Assembly (NCBI GenBank): GCA_963971575.1
Contig: OZ020611.1
Span: forward strand, 205,014,743-205,078,742
Reading direction: 5' to 3'
Source: Liopterus haemorrhoidalis
Taxonomy: Eukaryota > Arthropoda > Insecta > Coleoptera > Dytiscidae
DNA: 64,000 bases
The notes below the pieces were generated by a model. It ran no database searches. It had not been told where the DNA came from and was given only the letters and a program-made list of their open reading frames with translations. A program made the translations under genes and the position numbers. Positions 48,101 to 57,079 of the stretch are shown here, piece by piece. How positions within the stretch are numbered: position 1 is the stretch's first letter; each line of letters opens with the position of its first letter.

Positions 48101-50226
48101 TCAAAATCTTATTGAATTTTGAAAATTGCGCCTATGGCTTCCATTGGTTGTTTTAGTCATAAGCTCCGCTCTTCTGTTTTCGTGTATTTATAGGAATATA
48201 AATAGCAGTATAGCAGTAATATATTTAGGCACCAATATGATACAGACATTTTTTTTTTTTTTTTTTTTAATTTTTAATGGCCTTTGCTACTGTGGCAATT
48301 AGCCAGGACAATTTTTGTTTGAGAAAATTTCCATGCCATAACCGGGATTTGAACCCGAGCCCCCATGGTTGGTAGTCAAATGAGCTGACCACTGCGCCAT
48401 AGCGACCGGCAATACAGACATTATAACAAATGACATAACATATATTTTATATATTTCATTTTTTTTTTACTTGTATCCATGGTATTATATAGTTGCGTTA
48501 TTTTTTAAGTTACTTGGTTGTAAGTCCAATATAGTCGGATTGCTGATAAGTGACTGTTCGTTGCTACAAGTATCGATATTCAATACTATATGCTTTCTCT
48601 GTCTATATTATTATAATTATTTGCATACCCATAGTAACGTATAGTGACGCAAGTTGACAACTAACCTTCCAAATTATTTGAATAAAAAACAAAACATTAG
48701 AAAGAAATGGCAAGATTCGTAGATATCTTTACTAATTAGAGCGCGAAAATAAATTTACAGCAGTACTCAAACAAACAAAATTATTAATTTTAAGGTTATA
48801 ATTATAAATAAGGAAAAATTAATACTCATACGTAAATTTTGGATTATAATTTGTTGTTTATTCCAACAGATTTAAAATTAAAGTTTGTGAATTTAATAAT
48901 TGGCCGCAAGCCGTATTTTAATTAATATTTATTACCAGACACTGACAATTAACACAAATAACAAAAAACATTTTTAAAATCGCTGAAAAATGGTAACTAG
49001 ATTATTATATGAATGCACTTCTTGATACATACATGTAACAGTCACCTATCAGCAATCCGACTATAGTATTCAATTTCAACAATTTTCACTGGTTATTAAA
49101 TTTACGCTTTTAAAAATTAAATGCAATATTTGCCCAAATATAACTAGAATTTTGAAAAAATAATTTAAACAAAATAAAAATGCAAAAAACAGACAAAATT
49201 AAATTGAAGTGCTCTGTTTAGTGTACTACATAATATCATTAAATATTTTATATGGTCAAGCAAAAAACACAAAAAATGCGTTATTTTCCGAAAACATAAT
49301 CTGATCAAAAATTTCTGTTGTACTATTCCGGTTCACACAAATGTACATTACTTAGAATTTTTTCAGATTTTTAGTTTAAACCATCTGGGCTACAGGGTGT
49401 GGGACAAAAAATTTTTGCACAATTTTGGCAAAAATCGCGTCAAAATAATTTATTTTGCAAAACAAAATTTTGATCGTTAATCCACGTACTAAGTGCTTTC
49501 ATTTGATACCCTACCCAGAATTTAAAAAAAATATTATTTTTTTTCGATGAGCACATATTTGTTTATATTTTTGGGGGGATTTTTTAGATGTTTTGGTATT
49601 TTTCCTATGTGCGGGTCAACGAGTTGTATAAGCATGCCAAATTTTAACTCTCTAGGTTTAGCCGTTTGGCTACAATTTTTACCGAACAGACAGACGACAA
49701 AATGACGGTATAAGGGTTTTTTGGTCATACCTACAAAACCCTAAAAAAGCCAACTTATATTTTGTGCACAGTTGATATGCGATGTAGAGCTACATATATT
49801 AAAATTTTATTTTATATTTTATTTCCACGGCTATCTGTATTTTGACGAAAACGTATTATTTTTCCAAATATTTAGTATTACAGACATTTTATGGCATCAA
49901 ATTTAGACTTTTGAAAAATAAAAGCTAATTTTAAACAATATTTTATTCTTGTATTTTTGGTCTAAAATATACAGAAGAGCCAATTTCCGCACTTATTTAA
50001 AATCCCATGTTAAACTACTATGTTCCGTGTTTCGTTGCACGCACGGTATATTGTATCTCCATAATTGTAAATCGTTAACAGATGATTTATTTATAATGTT
50101 GTTTTGTTTTTGTAGGTGAAGAAACCATCAGCAAAGGCTGAAAGCAAAACTTCTAAAGGCAAAGAAAGCAGTTCTAAGAGTAAGAGCAAGGCCCCCAGTA
50201 AGCCGCGTGCTAAACGCGGAAAGTAA
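36193..50226 (+). CDS. RFC1: Replication factor C subunit 1 (large subunit), five exons
   Basis: Exons 36193-36201, 36264-39058, 45881-46094, 46212-46397 and 50116-50226 join in phase to 1104 residues; all introns are GT-AG. RFC1 is the large subunit of the nuclear clamp loader that places PCNA on primer-template junctions during replication and repair. Seen: an N-terminal M-D-I-R-S-Y-F motif like the PCNA-binding box of other RFC1 proteins, a long charged linker, BRCT, AAA+ module and C-terminal domain ending in a basic tail. The length is close to human RFC1 (1148). Exon 1 encodes only three residues; starting at M-S-M or at the second Met makes little difference. Intron 2 (6.8 kb) holds a Jockey retrotransposon in sense orientation, and intron 4 (3.7 kb) holds further insertions. 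Confidence 0.95.
36264..39058 (+). CDS. RFC1: RFC1 exon 2: PIP-like motif, BRCT and AAA+ domains
   Basis: The main coding exon, residues 4 to about 935. Residues ~20-305 are low-complexity Lys/Glu/Ser/Asp sequence, a likely phosphorylated nuclear region with basic stretches. Residues ~309-395 form the BRCT domain (V-I-T-G-V-L-D-S-L-T, E-H-G-G-K-C, S-G-K-T-R-Y-M-V-M-G). A second charged linker follows. From ~residue 535 comes the AAA+ module: W-V-D-K-Y-K-P, Walker A S-G-P-P-G-V-G-K-T-T at ~603, Walker B L-L-M-D-E-V-D at ~670, then C-N-D-R and arginine-bearing segments of the lid. The 3' end is AG at 39057-39058 before gtaaat; reading through would add a stop at 39060. Confidence 0.95.
39241..39996. 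mobile_element. TIR element in RFC1 intron 2
   Basis: TTAA on both sides (39237-39240, 39997-40000). Ends GGCTGCGTCTAACCC and GGGTTGTGCGCCGCC are imperfect inverted repeats, and the similarity continues inward (GATCTATACATCAAATTTT against AAATTTTGATGTATAGATTG). TTAA suggests piggyBac, but the termini lack its usual CCC start; a Harbinger-like TAA/TTA target is an alternative. Confidence 0.6.
40300..40925. repeat. Foldback (imperfect long inverted repeat) in RFC1 intron 2
   Basis: Arms of about 300 bp are imperfect complements: TAATAATGCTTGCCCTTTTA on the left against TAAAAGGGCAAGCATTATTA on the right, and CACGTGATCTTGTAAT against ATTACAAGATCACGTG. The centre is near 40600. It would form a long RNA hairpin in the RFC1 pre-mRNA. 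No coding sequence. Confidence 0.75.
40960..41312 (+). mobile_element. R1 repeat fragment (hairpin half)
   Basis: The 3' half of an R1 in the orientation of copy b, ending ATACCTGCGAAACCCT, hairpin GTGTGAA-AA-TTCACAC, ATCAATTT. The Jockey element begins directly after it. Confidence 0.6.
41603..42967 (+). CDS. Jockey-type ORF1p, gag-like nucleic-acid-binding protein
   Basis: 454 residues. The N-terminal ~130 residues are Thr/Ser/Asn-rich and probably disordered. A central domain follows (F-Q-A-M-V-T-D-I to L-H-T-K-I-V-V-E-P) of the type found in insect LINE Gag proteins. Then come three zinc knuckles around residues 297-355: C-M-R-C-Q-N-Y-G-H-T-K-S-Y-C, C-V-K-C-G-G-D-H-P-T-A-N-C and C-A-L-C-T-K-P-H-T-A-N-Y-K-G-C. 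ORF1p packages the element RNA. The C-terminus is Gln/Asn-rich. Confidence 0.85.
   Translation: MQQNSVGLSDISTISNMPLTTTTTTTTISTLTTIPSLITSCSYAVSHTSGNCNAKILELNTEPMESNISNSSWQTTPYRRKSKRQREDNNSNQTGKRLNFNAHEDSEGNTLGFTCNNSFSALADSDQNEEAEDNNATTIEKRIPKPPPIKIDNVSNFQAMVTDISKILEKGQYRCETFDINSVKINTKTIDSYRALVKFLDQNNIYYYTHQPRQERAYRTVLRNIHPSVPTNTIKEALEELGFQINNVTNIRSKRNNEPLPLFFVDQPPNVNNKNIYNIEFLLHTKIVVEPPNKNYDIPQCMRCQNYGHTKSYCKKPYACVKCGGDHPTANCKKERNTPAKCALCTKPHTANYKGCEVYQHIKRTRDKRYTLHQENSQPNNYAENTPRHHNSQVQNGISYAQATSRHVIPPQNDNQNDNFLKDFLEKFENMFSQLMTQNSSILKLLTTLLSKIN
42970..45654 (+). CDS. Jockey-type ORF2p: endonuclease and reverse transcriptase
   Basis: 894 residues. Residues 1-220 form an APE-type endonuclease: W-N-A-N-G-L, I-S-E-T-H-F, A-V-Y-C-P-P, G-G-D-F-N-S-K-H and S-S-D-H-S-P-V-I contain the expected catalytic Asn, Glu, Asp and His. 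Residues ~480-740 form the reverse transcriptase: F-G-F-R-E-N-H-S-T, F-L-D-V-S-Q-A-F-D-K-V-W, G-V-P-Q-G-S-V-L-G-P and the catalytic Y-A-D-D. No RNase H follows, as in Jockey elements. The start lies two bases after the ORF1 stop (TAATAATG), suggesting termination-reinitiation. Confidence 0.92.
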   Translation: MANALRIAIWNANGLAQHRQEVELFLITHKIDILLISETHFTDRTYFKINKYKTYTTQHPDETAHGGTAIIISEKIDHYELEKYEEDSIQGTHIKVQEANGPLVIAAVYCPPKHKLKKNHFETYFHKLGNRFVAGGDFNSKHTTWGSRIDTTKGRELLKVINSKNYNTVSTGEPTYWPTDPNKVPDLLDFFVTSGVSPNYFQVTSNYDLSSDHSPVIGSINSNVYKKTRCNMLTNKCTNWSIFRQFLEENTSLTIPLKTEDNINSAVTKIVEKIQQAAQHATPITNSQVDPTFNLPLFVRNKIAEKRQIRRQWQYTRHPVDKQKLNKITKEVKQLLHKIKNDNFNEYLRNLSISPHNNYSLWRATKKFKKPTSHVPPIRQADGKWARDPNEKAETFAKHLSEVFKPFPSLITADEENKISEFLNSDFQMSLPITHFSPGEVKEIINQLKNNKAPGYDGISAIMLKELPKKTIVLITQIFNAITRIQYIPPQWKFAQIILVHKPGKLPHEVTSYRPISLLPILSKILEKLILKRLKHTLEEEVIPSHQFGFRENHSTIDQVHRVVDTIERSFESRKICTAVFLDVSQAFDKVWHTGLLYKIKKTLPYQYYNLFKSYLEDRYFKVKHDGKLSKEYKISAGVPQGSVLGPTLYQIFTGDLPTTERTITATYADDTAILSSECDPKQAVLNLQRALNQMQTWLKLWRIKVNTTKSCHITFTTRHVTCSQVTLNSQAIPETDCVKYLGMHLDRRLTWKKHLMTKRQQLDLKVRQMNWLLGRKSKLSLQNKLYVYKAILKPVWTYGIQLWGCAKKSNVNIIQRFQSKTLRMLCNAPWYVNNKCLHRDLNIPWVRDVIASYATRHSTRLQIHPNQLVPDLLNPHQPRRLHRRKPTDLPADS
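45881..46397 (+). CDS. RFC1: RFC1 exons 3 and 4: C-terminal domain
   Basis: Exon 3 (45881-46094) opens I-S-G-N-R-D-A-V-N-L-D-Y-L, a hallmark of the RFC1 C-terminal domain; exon 4 (46212-46397) begins V-K-A-A-F-T-R-A-Y-N-K and ends in an acidic stretch of Asp/Glu. The junctions restore codons: AG from exon 2 plus T give Ser. The terminal A-run of the Jockey element ends only about 50 bp before the exon 3 acceptor, so the branch point and polypyrimidine tract must lie within that stretch. Confidence 0.93.
47461..48065 (+). pseudogene. Tc1/mariner-like element relic in RFC1 intron 4
   Basis: Begins with ACAGGGTGCCCG, a common terminus of arthropod mariner-like elements. The plus strand near 47725-48060 encodes the C-terminal half of a DDE transposase: W-F-Q-Q-G-D-C-S-A-H with the second catalytic Asp region altered (GDC in place of DGC), K-Y-L-D-E-V-F-P-D-I-W-I-G, then frameshifts. 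46398-47460 of the same intron shows no recognisable feature. Confidence 0.6.
48251..48411 (-). mobile_element. tRNA-derived SINE (family A)
   Basis: The reversed relative of the SINE at 9515, with a T-run (its A tail) on the left and GCGACCGGC at its head. An 11-bp target duplication ATACAGACATT lies at 48240-48250 and 48412-48422. Confidence 0.88.
48532..49063. mobile_element. TA-flanked MITE, 532 bp
   Basis: TAGTCGGATTGCTGATAAGT and the inverted counterpart (ACCTATCAGCAATCCGACTA), one mismatch, flanked by TA at 48530-48531 and 49064-49065. No coding capacity. Confidence 0.82.
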
Positions 50227-50492
50227 TATCTATATTGTTACATGTTACATTGTAAAACCTGTGGTTATTTGAATGTTTTGTTTTTATATCGTGTATTTAA
50301 TTACCTATTGTAAAATGTCTTATTATAATTTTATAGTAAAAAGAAGCCAATTTATGGATTCTTTTTTTCATATTTTGTTTTACTTCCTTCTTCATATTGT
50401 CGTTTATTCTAGATCTATCTAAATCATTGTTACTAAATTTTTATTATAGGCAAATGGTCATAAGAGAGACTCTATCTGGCGGATTTATGTTG

Positions 50493-51147
50493 AACTAACC
50501 GAATAGACAAGTTTGTTATTGTTCTGACGCACGTGTTACATTTATTCGGATTTTTAGATTTTGTATCTGTTTGGAATAAATGTGATATTTATTAAGAAAC
50601 ACAAATCAAGACAAAAATATTAATAAACTGTTTCTAAATGTCAGATTACAATGTATTGTCCATATGTCAAAAAGTTGTTAATAGGCGCTTTCCAGGATGC
50701 TGTAAAGAGTAGCTCGGAATTGCTCCGAACAGTTCGCTAGTTGTACCAAGTAAAAGAACTTCACACTCTTAACTACACCGAATTTCCTTCCCCCGGCCCC
50801 TGAAGTACCTACCTTTATTTTAGAACTTGGAGTTCCTTTGTAGTGGGGTAAACAGCTGATGCAATTCAAACTTATTAAAGATTTATCACTCATTTATAAC
50901 TGTGTATTTTTTTAATATAAAATAAAATCCATTTATCTTATCATAAATATGTAAAATTTAAAATAATTTGTACATTTAGGATAGTTTTCCTTTGAAATTT
51001 GTTAATTTGTAAGATAGCAGCGCCTCTTTCCACTAAAAACTCAACTTAAGTGTTACACATGCAAACATTTTCAGAGTAGTTTGGAGTAGAACAGTTCGGA
51101 GTATTTCACACCTATCTGGAAAGCACCTATTGTCTATTCGGTTAGTT
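50493..51147. mobile_element. Nested MITEs downstream of RFC1
   Basis: The outer pair is an exact 18-bp inverted repeat AACTAACCGAATAGACAA (50493-50510) and complement (51130-51147). An inner pair, AATAGGCGCTTTCCAG near 50671 and CTGGAAAGCACCTATT near 51117-51131, is imperfect. The RFC1 polyadenylation region lies before this, around 50240-50345. Confidence 0.6.
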
Positions 51148-51241
51148 TCTATTTTGCCACTTTGGCGCTGCAATCTTAAAAGGGGTTACCTATCACTGTT
51201 TTTTCTTAAATTTCATTAAGTGTTAAGTTTTTACGAGTATT

Positions 51242-51537
51242 TTAAAACTTGTTAGATCTTGGACAATAAATGTTCAGTATTTTTTCCAAATACTCTACTG
51301 TTCTGTCCTCTTTCATCCTTATCACTTTTCTTCTCTTTTGTACTAATCTCTTCATTTCCCGTGTGAAATTTGGGTTTGAATACTGTAATATAGGATTAAA
51401 AGCAACGTAATGGTTTGATTTCTGACTGAATCGTTGTACCATTGTATTCAGGTTAAAGCGGGACATATTTAGTGCTGAGCGAGTAGAGGAAAGACCTGCA
51501 AATGTCAAAATGCGCCTTTTTCTTCCCACTCCATCAC
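51242..51537 (-). CDS. Unidentified C-terminal exon
   Basis: On the minus strand a T-rich tract and CAG acceptor (51538-51540) precede an open exon of about 98 codons ending in TAA at 51242-51244. The reading frame continues through the acceptor and has no ATG at its start, so it is the last exon of a longer gene whose upstream exons I could not find in 51.5-57.8 kb. The sequence is basic (R-K-R-R-I-L-T-F-A-G, K-R-L-V-Q-K-R-R-K-V-I-R-M-K) and well-balanced in composition, unlike random AT-rich ORFs. No domain is recognised; a decayed insertion is the alternative. Confidence 0.4.
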
Positions 51538-51746
51538 CTGAAAAAAGGAATATTATCGCATGGAGCTCCCCATATATTTAATACTTCTATGTAGCTCTCG
51601 CCTATATTGCTGTATTGACAAAATGTCTGGCAACGAAGTATGACGGAAAAAATGGCTTCTCAGTTTAATCTGCTACAAATGTATGTATCCGCATGATCAA
51701 AGTGACAAGGAATTTTAAAAAGTAAGGGAAATTATGTTTATTCTAT

Positions 51747-52435
51747 AGCCTGTTTCTTTAGTTTAAACCAGGGATCCCCAAACTTTTTTGACCGTCGACC
51801 CCCAGAATACTAACAGTTACCAGAATGAAATTTTCAATACGACGGGTGGTTTTCGAAAATCTTGGAGCCGATATCTGGTGAATGATAAGCGATTTGTTAC
51901 AGAGGCTTTTGATCATATTGTTTAACAAAAGCCCTCTTTAATAGTTAAACCAGTGGCGAAGGGAGACCACCGCTAGACATGCCGTCCCATAAAAAAAAAA
52001 AAAGATTTAGGTGAACCTTAAAATTTTTGTTCAAGGCTTGGTTTACAAGTTACTAGTTACGATTTTAAAAATTTTAAAGTTTAATAACTTCCGGTTTCGG
52101 ATCTTTATAAAAAACAATAGGGTTCTTCCCAATTAATAGGAGAATGTTTTAGTACCAAAACGAACTCTCTAAGTTGAACCGTTCTTGAGTTATCGTGTAT
52201 ACACATATACAGACATACACACACATACGGACGGCACTTCGATAATAGGTTTTTTAGATTCCCTGGACCATGAAACGTGGTCATCAGTCAAAATCTCGAC
52301 ATCTAAAATTTTCGCGATTACAATACTTGCCCCTTATATATTAAGGTCGGGCAAATAAAAATCAGCTTGTGACAACTTACAAAAATAAAAATTCCGTTTG
52401 GTTCCGCTTTCACGTTTGGAATATCCTACAACTAA
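51747..52435. mobile_element. M1-type MITE with R2-like insert
   Basis: The left part (GCCTGTTTCTTTAGTTTAAA) and right part (TTTGGTTCCGCTTTCACG, then GGAATATCCTA) match the M1 ends. Inside are hAT-like CAGTGGCGAAGGGA sequence and a diverged R2 relative ending ATATATTAAGGTCGGGC with a GACA/CACA tract near 52200-52232. No coding sequence. Confidence 0.5.
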
Positions 52436-52581
52436 CGTATTGACTAAAATCTGTTTCGAGAAATTGAAAATATATTTTGAGTAATAAATATAATTTTAAA
52501 ACTTGTAATTTTTAATAAAAAATATGTTCATCAATTGGCTCGAAATATTTATAAACTTATTTGCCCGGGCCGTTACAACAC

Positions 52582-52748
52582 CAGTGCCGGATTTAGGTTT
52601 TTATGGGCCCTAGGCTGTATAAAATGGACCTCTAAGCAAGTGAGGAGCAAAAAAAGGAAGATGGATCAAAGTGATGAGCAAAACAAAAGGAAAAACCTGA
52701 TTCCTTCTAGGCCTGGGCCTACTTGGCCTATACGTAAATCCGGCACTA
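52582..52748. mobile_element. hAT MITE (CAGTGCCGGATTTA)
   Basis: CAGTGCCGGATTTA and inverted TAAATCCGGCACTA ends, 167 bp. The interior has AAGTGAGGAGCAAAAAAAGG, another form of the shared minisatellite unit. The 8-bp flanks do not match clearly. Confidence 0.65.
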
Positions 52749-52789
52749 GCCTATCCGACTATTAATTTCACATTAAATAATAATAATAA

Positions 52790-54064
52790 TATTTATTAGT
52801 GTTTTCAAATTTACATTTGTACACACGTCTTTACAAAATGGTTACATAAATACTTATTTCTAAAAACTTACCTTACTGAAATCGTTTGTAAGGAACTCAT
52901 CATAATTGTAAAACGCATTTTCCTTAAAAAATTACTTTAAAATATTTCTAAATGAGTGGAGAGGCAAACCTTTAATATTCTCAAGATATTATAACATTTA
53001 GTGCAATAATAATTAATTGAGTATCTTGCACAACCTACTCTAATGTATGCTGGTCTTATCAAGTGTTTCCCTCTCGTCTCATATTTATGAATTTTTTCCT
53101 GCGTTTTGAAATTATCTTTGGTTTGATGCATGTAAATAAGGCAGTAGAATATATATAAGGACGGTAGTGTCATTAGGCCTAGTTCAACAAAATGTTGTCT
53201 ACAGTCTTGTCTGTAACTCAGACCACTCTAACAACTCGCCGTTGTAATCGAAAAATTCTTTGGGTGTGTGTGGAGTGTCCCCAAGCTAGCAAAGCATATG
53301 TGATGTGTGACTCAACCAGGGCATGATATGCAGTCACCAGGACATTTCTGTGTACCTTAGATTTTAGATTTCTTATACAGTAGATTGCCTTGCATAATTT
53401 TTCCGCTGTTGTTTCCGCGTGTTTTTCCCAACTAGGATTTATACCAATGGTTACTCCTAGGATCTTGACTAATATTCTCTGTTATTGGTCTTAGGGAAAA
53501 CAATAGGTGTTGGGTCTTAGATTCGTTTCTGCTTAATCTGTTCGCCACAAACCAATCTTGCGCAGCATTTTTTATTAAGGCGTTATTGGATTTCATTTCT
53601 TGGTAGGTTTCGGACTGATTAAGCAGCGTGGTATCGTCTGCATATAAAACAGACTTTGCATCCTCTATAAAAGTTGGTAAATCATTAATGTAAATCAGAA
53701 ACAACAGCGGGGCCAATATTGAACCTTGCGGTACTCCAAAATGGATTTTTTGCTCATCAGATTGAGTATCATTTGCCCAAACATATTGTTTCCGGTTTGT
53801 TACAAAGGAATTTAGAAGTTGGCAACTCTCTGGACTAATGTTGTAGCACGACATTTTCTTTATTAACAAATCATGTGGCACACAGTCAAAAGCCTTTGTT
53901 AAGTCATAGAAAGTGGCCATAGTGTATGTACCAGTTTCAAATCCTGTTGTCACAAAATCTATGAAATCCAAGATAGCTGTTGTAGATTTGCCACTTCTAA
54001 AACCAAATTGACTCTTGCTTAATAAATCATTATTTTCAAAAAGTTCTGCTAGCTGCTTCAGCAA
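52790..54064 (-). pseudogene. Truncated non-LTR reverse transcriptase
   Basis: The minus strand encodes an RT fragment (53432-54064): Q-F-G-F-R-S-G-K-S-T-T, F-Y-D-L-T-K-A-F-D-C-V, G-V-P-Q-G-S-I-L-A-P and Y-A-D-D. It is open for 210 codons without an ATG, so it is 5'-truncated, and it loses frame near 53460. Remnants of the C-terminal region continue to about 53220. The 3' end is AT-rich near 52790 (ATT/AAT units). It belongs to another lineage than the intact element at 41313; RNase H is not seen. Confidence 0.82.
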
Positions 54065-54309
54065 AATTTTCTCAAAATGCGTTCACGGGTGACAAATTCC
54101 AGACAGCTGATAGTACGACGCAGGAACGCATTATGAAATGAACAATAAATGAAATACCAGCTGTAATTTATTTATACTTGACTATTTCTTATAGTTTTCA
54201 GGAGTTTTAACTTGCTTTAGTTTAATTCACTGTATTGATATCTGACCGAAGTCAACTGCTTATTTCTGGCCGAGTTGAGGTTCTAGCCATACCTACGCCC
54301 GAAAAGCTA

Positions 54310-55464
54310 ATGAGAGGATAAATCTGACGCTCGATTGACACATGTGCGCATGCTTTAAAATGATTTTGAGCGGAGATTAGAAATATAATATTCTGATTTA
54401 TTGTGGATATATTTAAGATTATCATTAATACATCAATAATAAAACAATAATAATCATCAATTTATTATTTATTTATTTATTTAATAGAACAGCACGTAGC
54501 TAATATGAACAATAATACAAAACAAGAAAAAACAAAAAGGAACAAATATCACAGTATTGTCGATAGTCATAAAATTATTGTTAAGCAACAAATAATTCAT
54601 TCTTAAGGAGATAAAAGAATGAAATTACACGTGTGTGCGTGTAACTACTCACACAGTTAAGACAAAAAAAAAGTTACTTCAGTATTTTTTCAATAATATT
54701 TTCTTCCTCTTGCGTTGTCGGTTTTTTAAAATATGCGACTTCTTAATTTTTACTAAATATTTGGTAATTTTGGTACTAAATAGAGAAATTTGTTTATTAA
54801 TTTTTTTATTACTTGGTTCAAATTTTGTCGTATCTAATTGGTATTTCAGTTTTTTCTTTTCTTTGTTAATTTCTAAACATTTTCTATAAGTATAAGCCCA
54901 AAGATTGGGCTTCTCATAATAATTTGTGAAAAAATATTCACCAAATTTTTTCATGTCATTGTCCGAAAGTAAAAAACTATTGCTTTTGGCAACATTTCTA
55001 TAAATTTTGATTCTTCAAGGGTTATTTGTAAAGTTTTTAAAGTTTGGTGCCCATCACTGCACACCAGGCATTGTAAAACACTTCATTTATATCGGACATA
55101 AAAACATTGCAATTTGTTAAACCGATTTTTTTGAAAATTTTTCGAAAAAAAAAAAAAACATGAACAATAGTGTCCTGCCTGTTTGTAAACATACATGATG
55201 CAGGAAACCCCTCGCCATATTCGTCGATTACCATTAAAGTTTATCTTATGAATACTTTTTAAATGGAAATTTAAATTATATTGTTTGGAAAATATTTTAT
55301 TGTAAATTAATCACAACACAGACATTTTCAATTTATTTAAAAATGTGTGCTCTGCATATAAGTACATGTAAACACAACAGTGGTTTCCTCGTTTCATACT
55401 CGTTCCCGCTACACTGGAGCACATGCGTATATGTGTCAATCGAGCGTCAGATTTATCCTCTCAT
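54310..55464. mobile_element. MULE (Mutator-like) element, internally deleted
   Basis: Long inverted ends starting ATGAGAGGATAAATCTGACG run over 40 bp with few mismatches, and a perfect 9-bp duplication GAAAAGCTA lies at 54301-54309 and 55465-55473. The 9-bp target duplication is characteristic of Mutator-like elements. The minus strand carries a remnant MULE transposase. The insertion split the decayed retroelement sequence also present at about 5446-5542. Confidence 0.85.
54679..55234 (-). pseudogene. MULE transposase remnant
   Basis: 55037-55234 reads I-D-E-Y-G-E-G-F-P-A-S, N-R-Q-D-T, V-F-M-S-D and F-Y-N-A-W-C, the layout of the MULE transposase core around its first two catalytic Asp residues. 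After a frameshift, 54679-54954 continues with E-Y-F-x-x-N-Y-Y-E-K-P-N-L-W-A-Y, typical of the region after the core. The segment between them, with the third catalytic residue, is deleted. Confidence 0.7.
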
Positions 55465-55594
55465 GAAAAGCTACCCTATGATGGTGGAATTCCAATTCCA
55501 AACTCTCAATTGATTCGAGCTAAAAACTCAACTATTTCTTACAATAATGGTTCAATGTAATATAATGCGTAATAATTACAACCTTTATACATAT

Positions 55595-55927
55595 ATAGAA
55601 AGGGAAGTAACTTTGATTTTTCGAGATTTTTACAGATAAGTACGAATTTGGGTTTTTTGTAACACGCGAATTAATTTTTTTAGCGTGATGTCTGTCTGTG
55701 AACACGTGTAGAGCAAATTCGGTTTAACGAATTTTTATGAAATTTAATTTTTAAGCTTCGGACGTGAAAATCTCAATTTGATCAACTTTTAGTACAAATC
55801 TGTCCACTGGAATTGATACTGATTTCACTTTTGTGTGTTTTACGAATATTTCGCAACAGAAACACATATTTCTAAAAAAATATATATATTTACCAAAAGT
55901 TGCTATACAAGTAATTTTTGATACTAC
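55595..55927 (+). repeat. R2-like repeat, diverged
   Basis: Collinear with R2 (GTGATGTCTGTCTGTGAACA, GCAAATTCGG, TGATCAACTTTTAG, CCAAAAGTTGCTATA) but with only two GTCT units and no clear ends. It is cut on the right by the piggyBac-type MITE at 55932. Confidence 0.55.
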
Positions 55928-55931
55928 TTAA

Positions 55932-56429
55932 CCCTTTACTGCATGAATTTTTATTTTTGGCTGAAATAATTCATGGGCATTCGGAATTGGTTCTTATTGA
56001 TAGAAAAATTAATTAAAAAAATATATTTAAAATATTAATTATTATTTTTATGAAAAAATAATAATTAAGGGTTTCTGCCATATATGGAACATTATGATTC
56101 TACATTATGTTACAAAAGAAAATGATTCCGTATTACTTGCTCGTCAATTGCTAGGTGTTCTTCATTAGGGATTAAAAGCAGTCGCCCTCGAATTTGTGAA
56201 ACAAAAGTTCGTATCTTCTAGTTGTCCTTCTCAATAAATTCCGAGTTATCGTTGAAGTGCAAATTCCGCTTGATATCCTCAAATCTATTGCAGCCCATTA
56301 CTTGAGATACTGCAGGATCCATTGCTGTGTATGTGGCATATATGAACATTCATGAAATAACGTTCTGATTCAGTTTTAAAAGTAAAAAAATCGGTATGTG
56401 CCATATATGGCACACTATGCGGTAAAGGG
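55932..56429. mobile_element. piggyBac-type MITE, 498 bp
   Basis: CCCTTTACTGCAT and ATGCGGTAAAGGG ends, one mismatch, flanked by TTAA at 55928-55931 and 56430-56433. CCC ends with TTAA targets are the piggyBac signature. GCCATATATGGAAC and GCCATATATGGCAC lie in its two halves. No transposase. Confidence 0.88.
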
Positions 56430-56513
56430 TTAATAAATTTTTATTACTTTTCATATTTTTGTGATAATACATAATTAAAATTTTATGTAATTTAATTTTT
56501 AATAATGAATGTA

Positions 56514-57077
56514 CAGTCGATTCCGCTTAATTGGGACACATCGGGACTTAGGCATTTTGGCCCAATTAAGCGGCTGCCCCAATTAAGCGAATTTCACATA
56601 AAATTAAACAATGCATATTTTTCTTTCAATAATTTTATTTTATAAACTCTTGGACAAAACTATAAATTACATATAACTAAAAAATATAAACTTTTAAGAA
56701 AAAATAATAATAAATTCCAAAATAAAATAATAAATAGGTAAAATGCGTCAAGTGTAGTCTGTCTTTTGTTTTTGTAACATTTCACTTCTACAAAATCAGC
56801 ACAGGTATTCAGTGCGGATGTAGGGCTCACTTCATTTCCTTCCTACATAAAATAACGCTGTAATATTAAATTCTTTGTACATGTTTTTTCTTGAGAATAT
56901 GTGTAACATAATATGTACTGTGATCTTAAATTTACTGTCCCAATTAAGCGGAATGTTGTCCCAATTAAACATGTAAATTTACTGTTGGTTCCTTGGTTTG
57001 GTTTCTGTTCTTTGAGATTTTGCCCAAATAAGCGGCTGCCCCAATTAAGCGGTGGCCTAATTAAGCGGAATCGTCTG
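56514..57077. mobile_element. pogo/Tigger-type MITE with AATTAAGCGG units
   Basis: CAGTCGATTCCGCTTAATT and inverted AATTAAGCGGAATCGTCTG, flanked by TA (56512-56513, 57078-57079). Near both ends the unit CCCAATTAAGCGG(CTGCC) is repeated several times, so the subterminal regions are repetitive and inverted to each other. No coding capacity. Confidence 0.85.
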
Positions 57078-57079
57078 TA

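Larger units (their letters stand above)
48106..49742 (-). mobile_element. R1 repeat with nested SINE and MITE
   Basis: R1 pieces at 48106-48200 and 49070-49742 are halves of one copy, split by a SINE (48251-48411) and a MITE (48532-49063). The right end reads ATACCTACAAAACCCT after only two GACA units. At its left edge, GCGCAATTTTCAAAATC and GATTTTGAAAATTGCGC-type sequence form an inverted repeat. 49743-50115 shows no feature before the last RFC1 exon. Confidence 0.6.
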
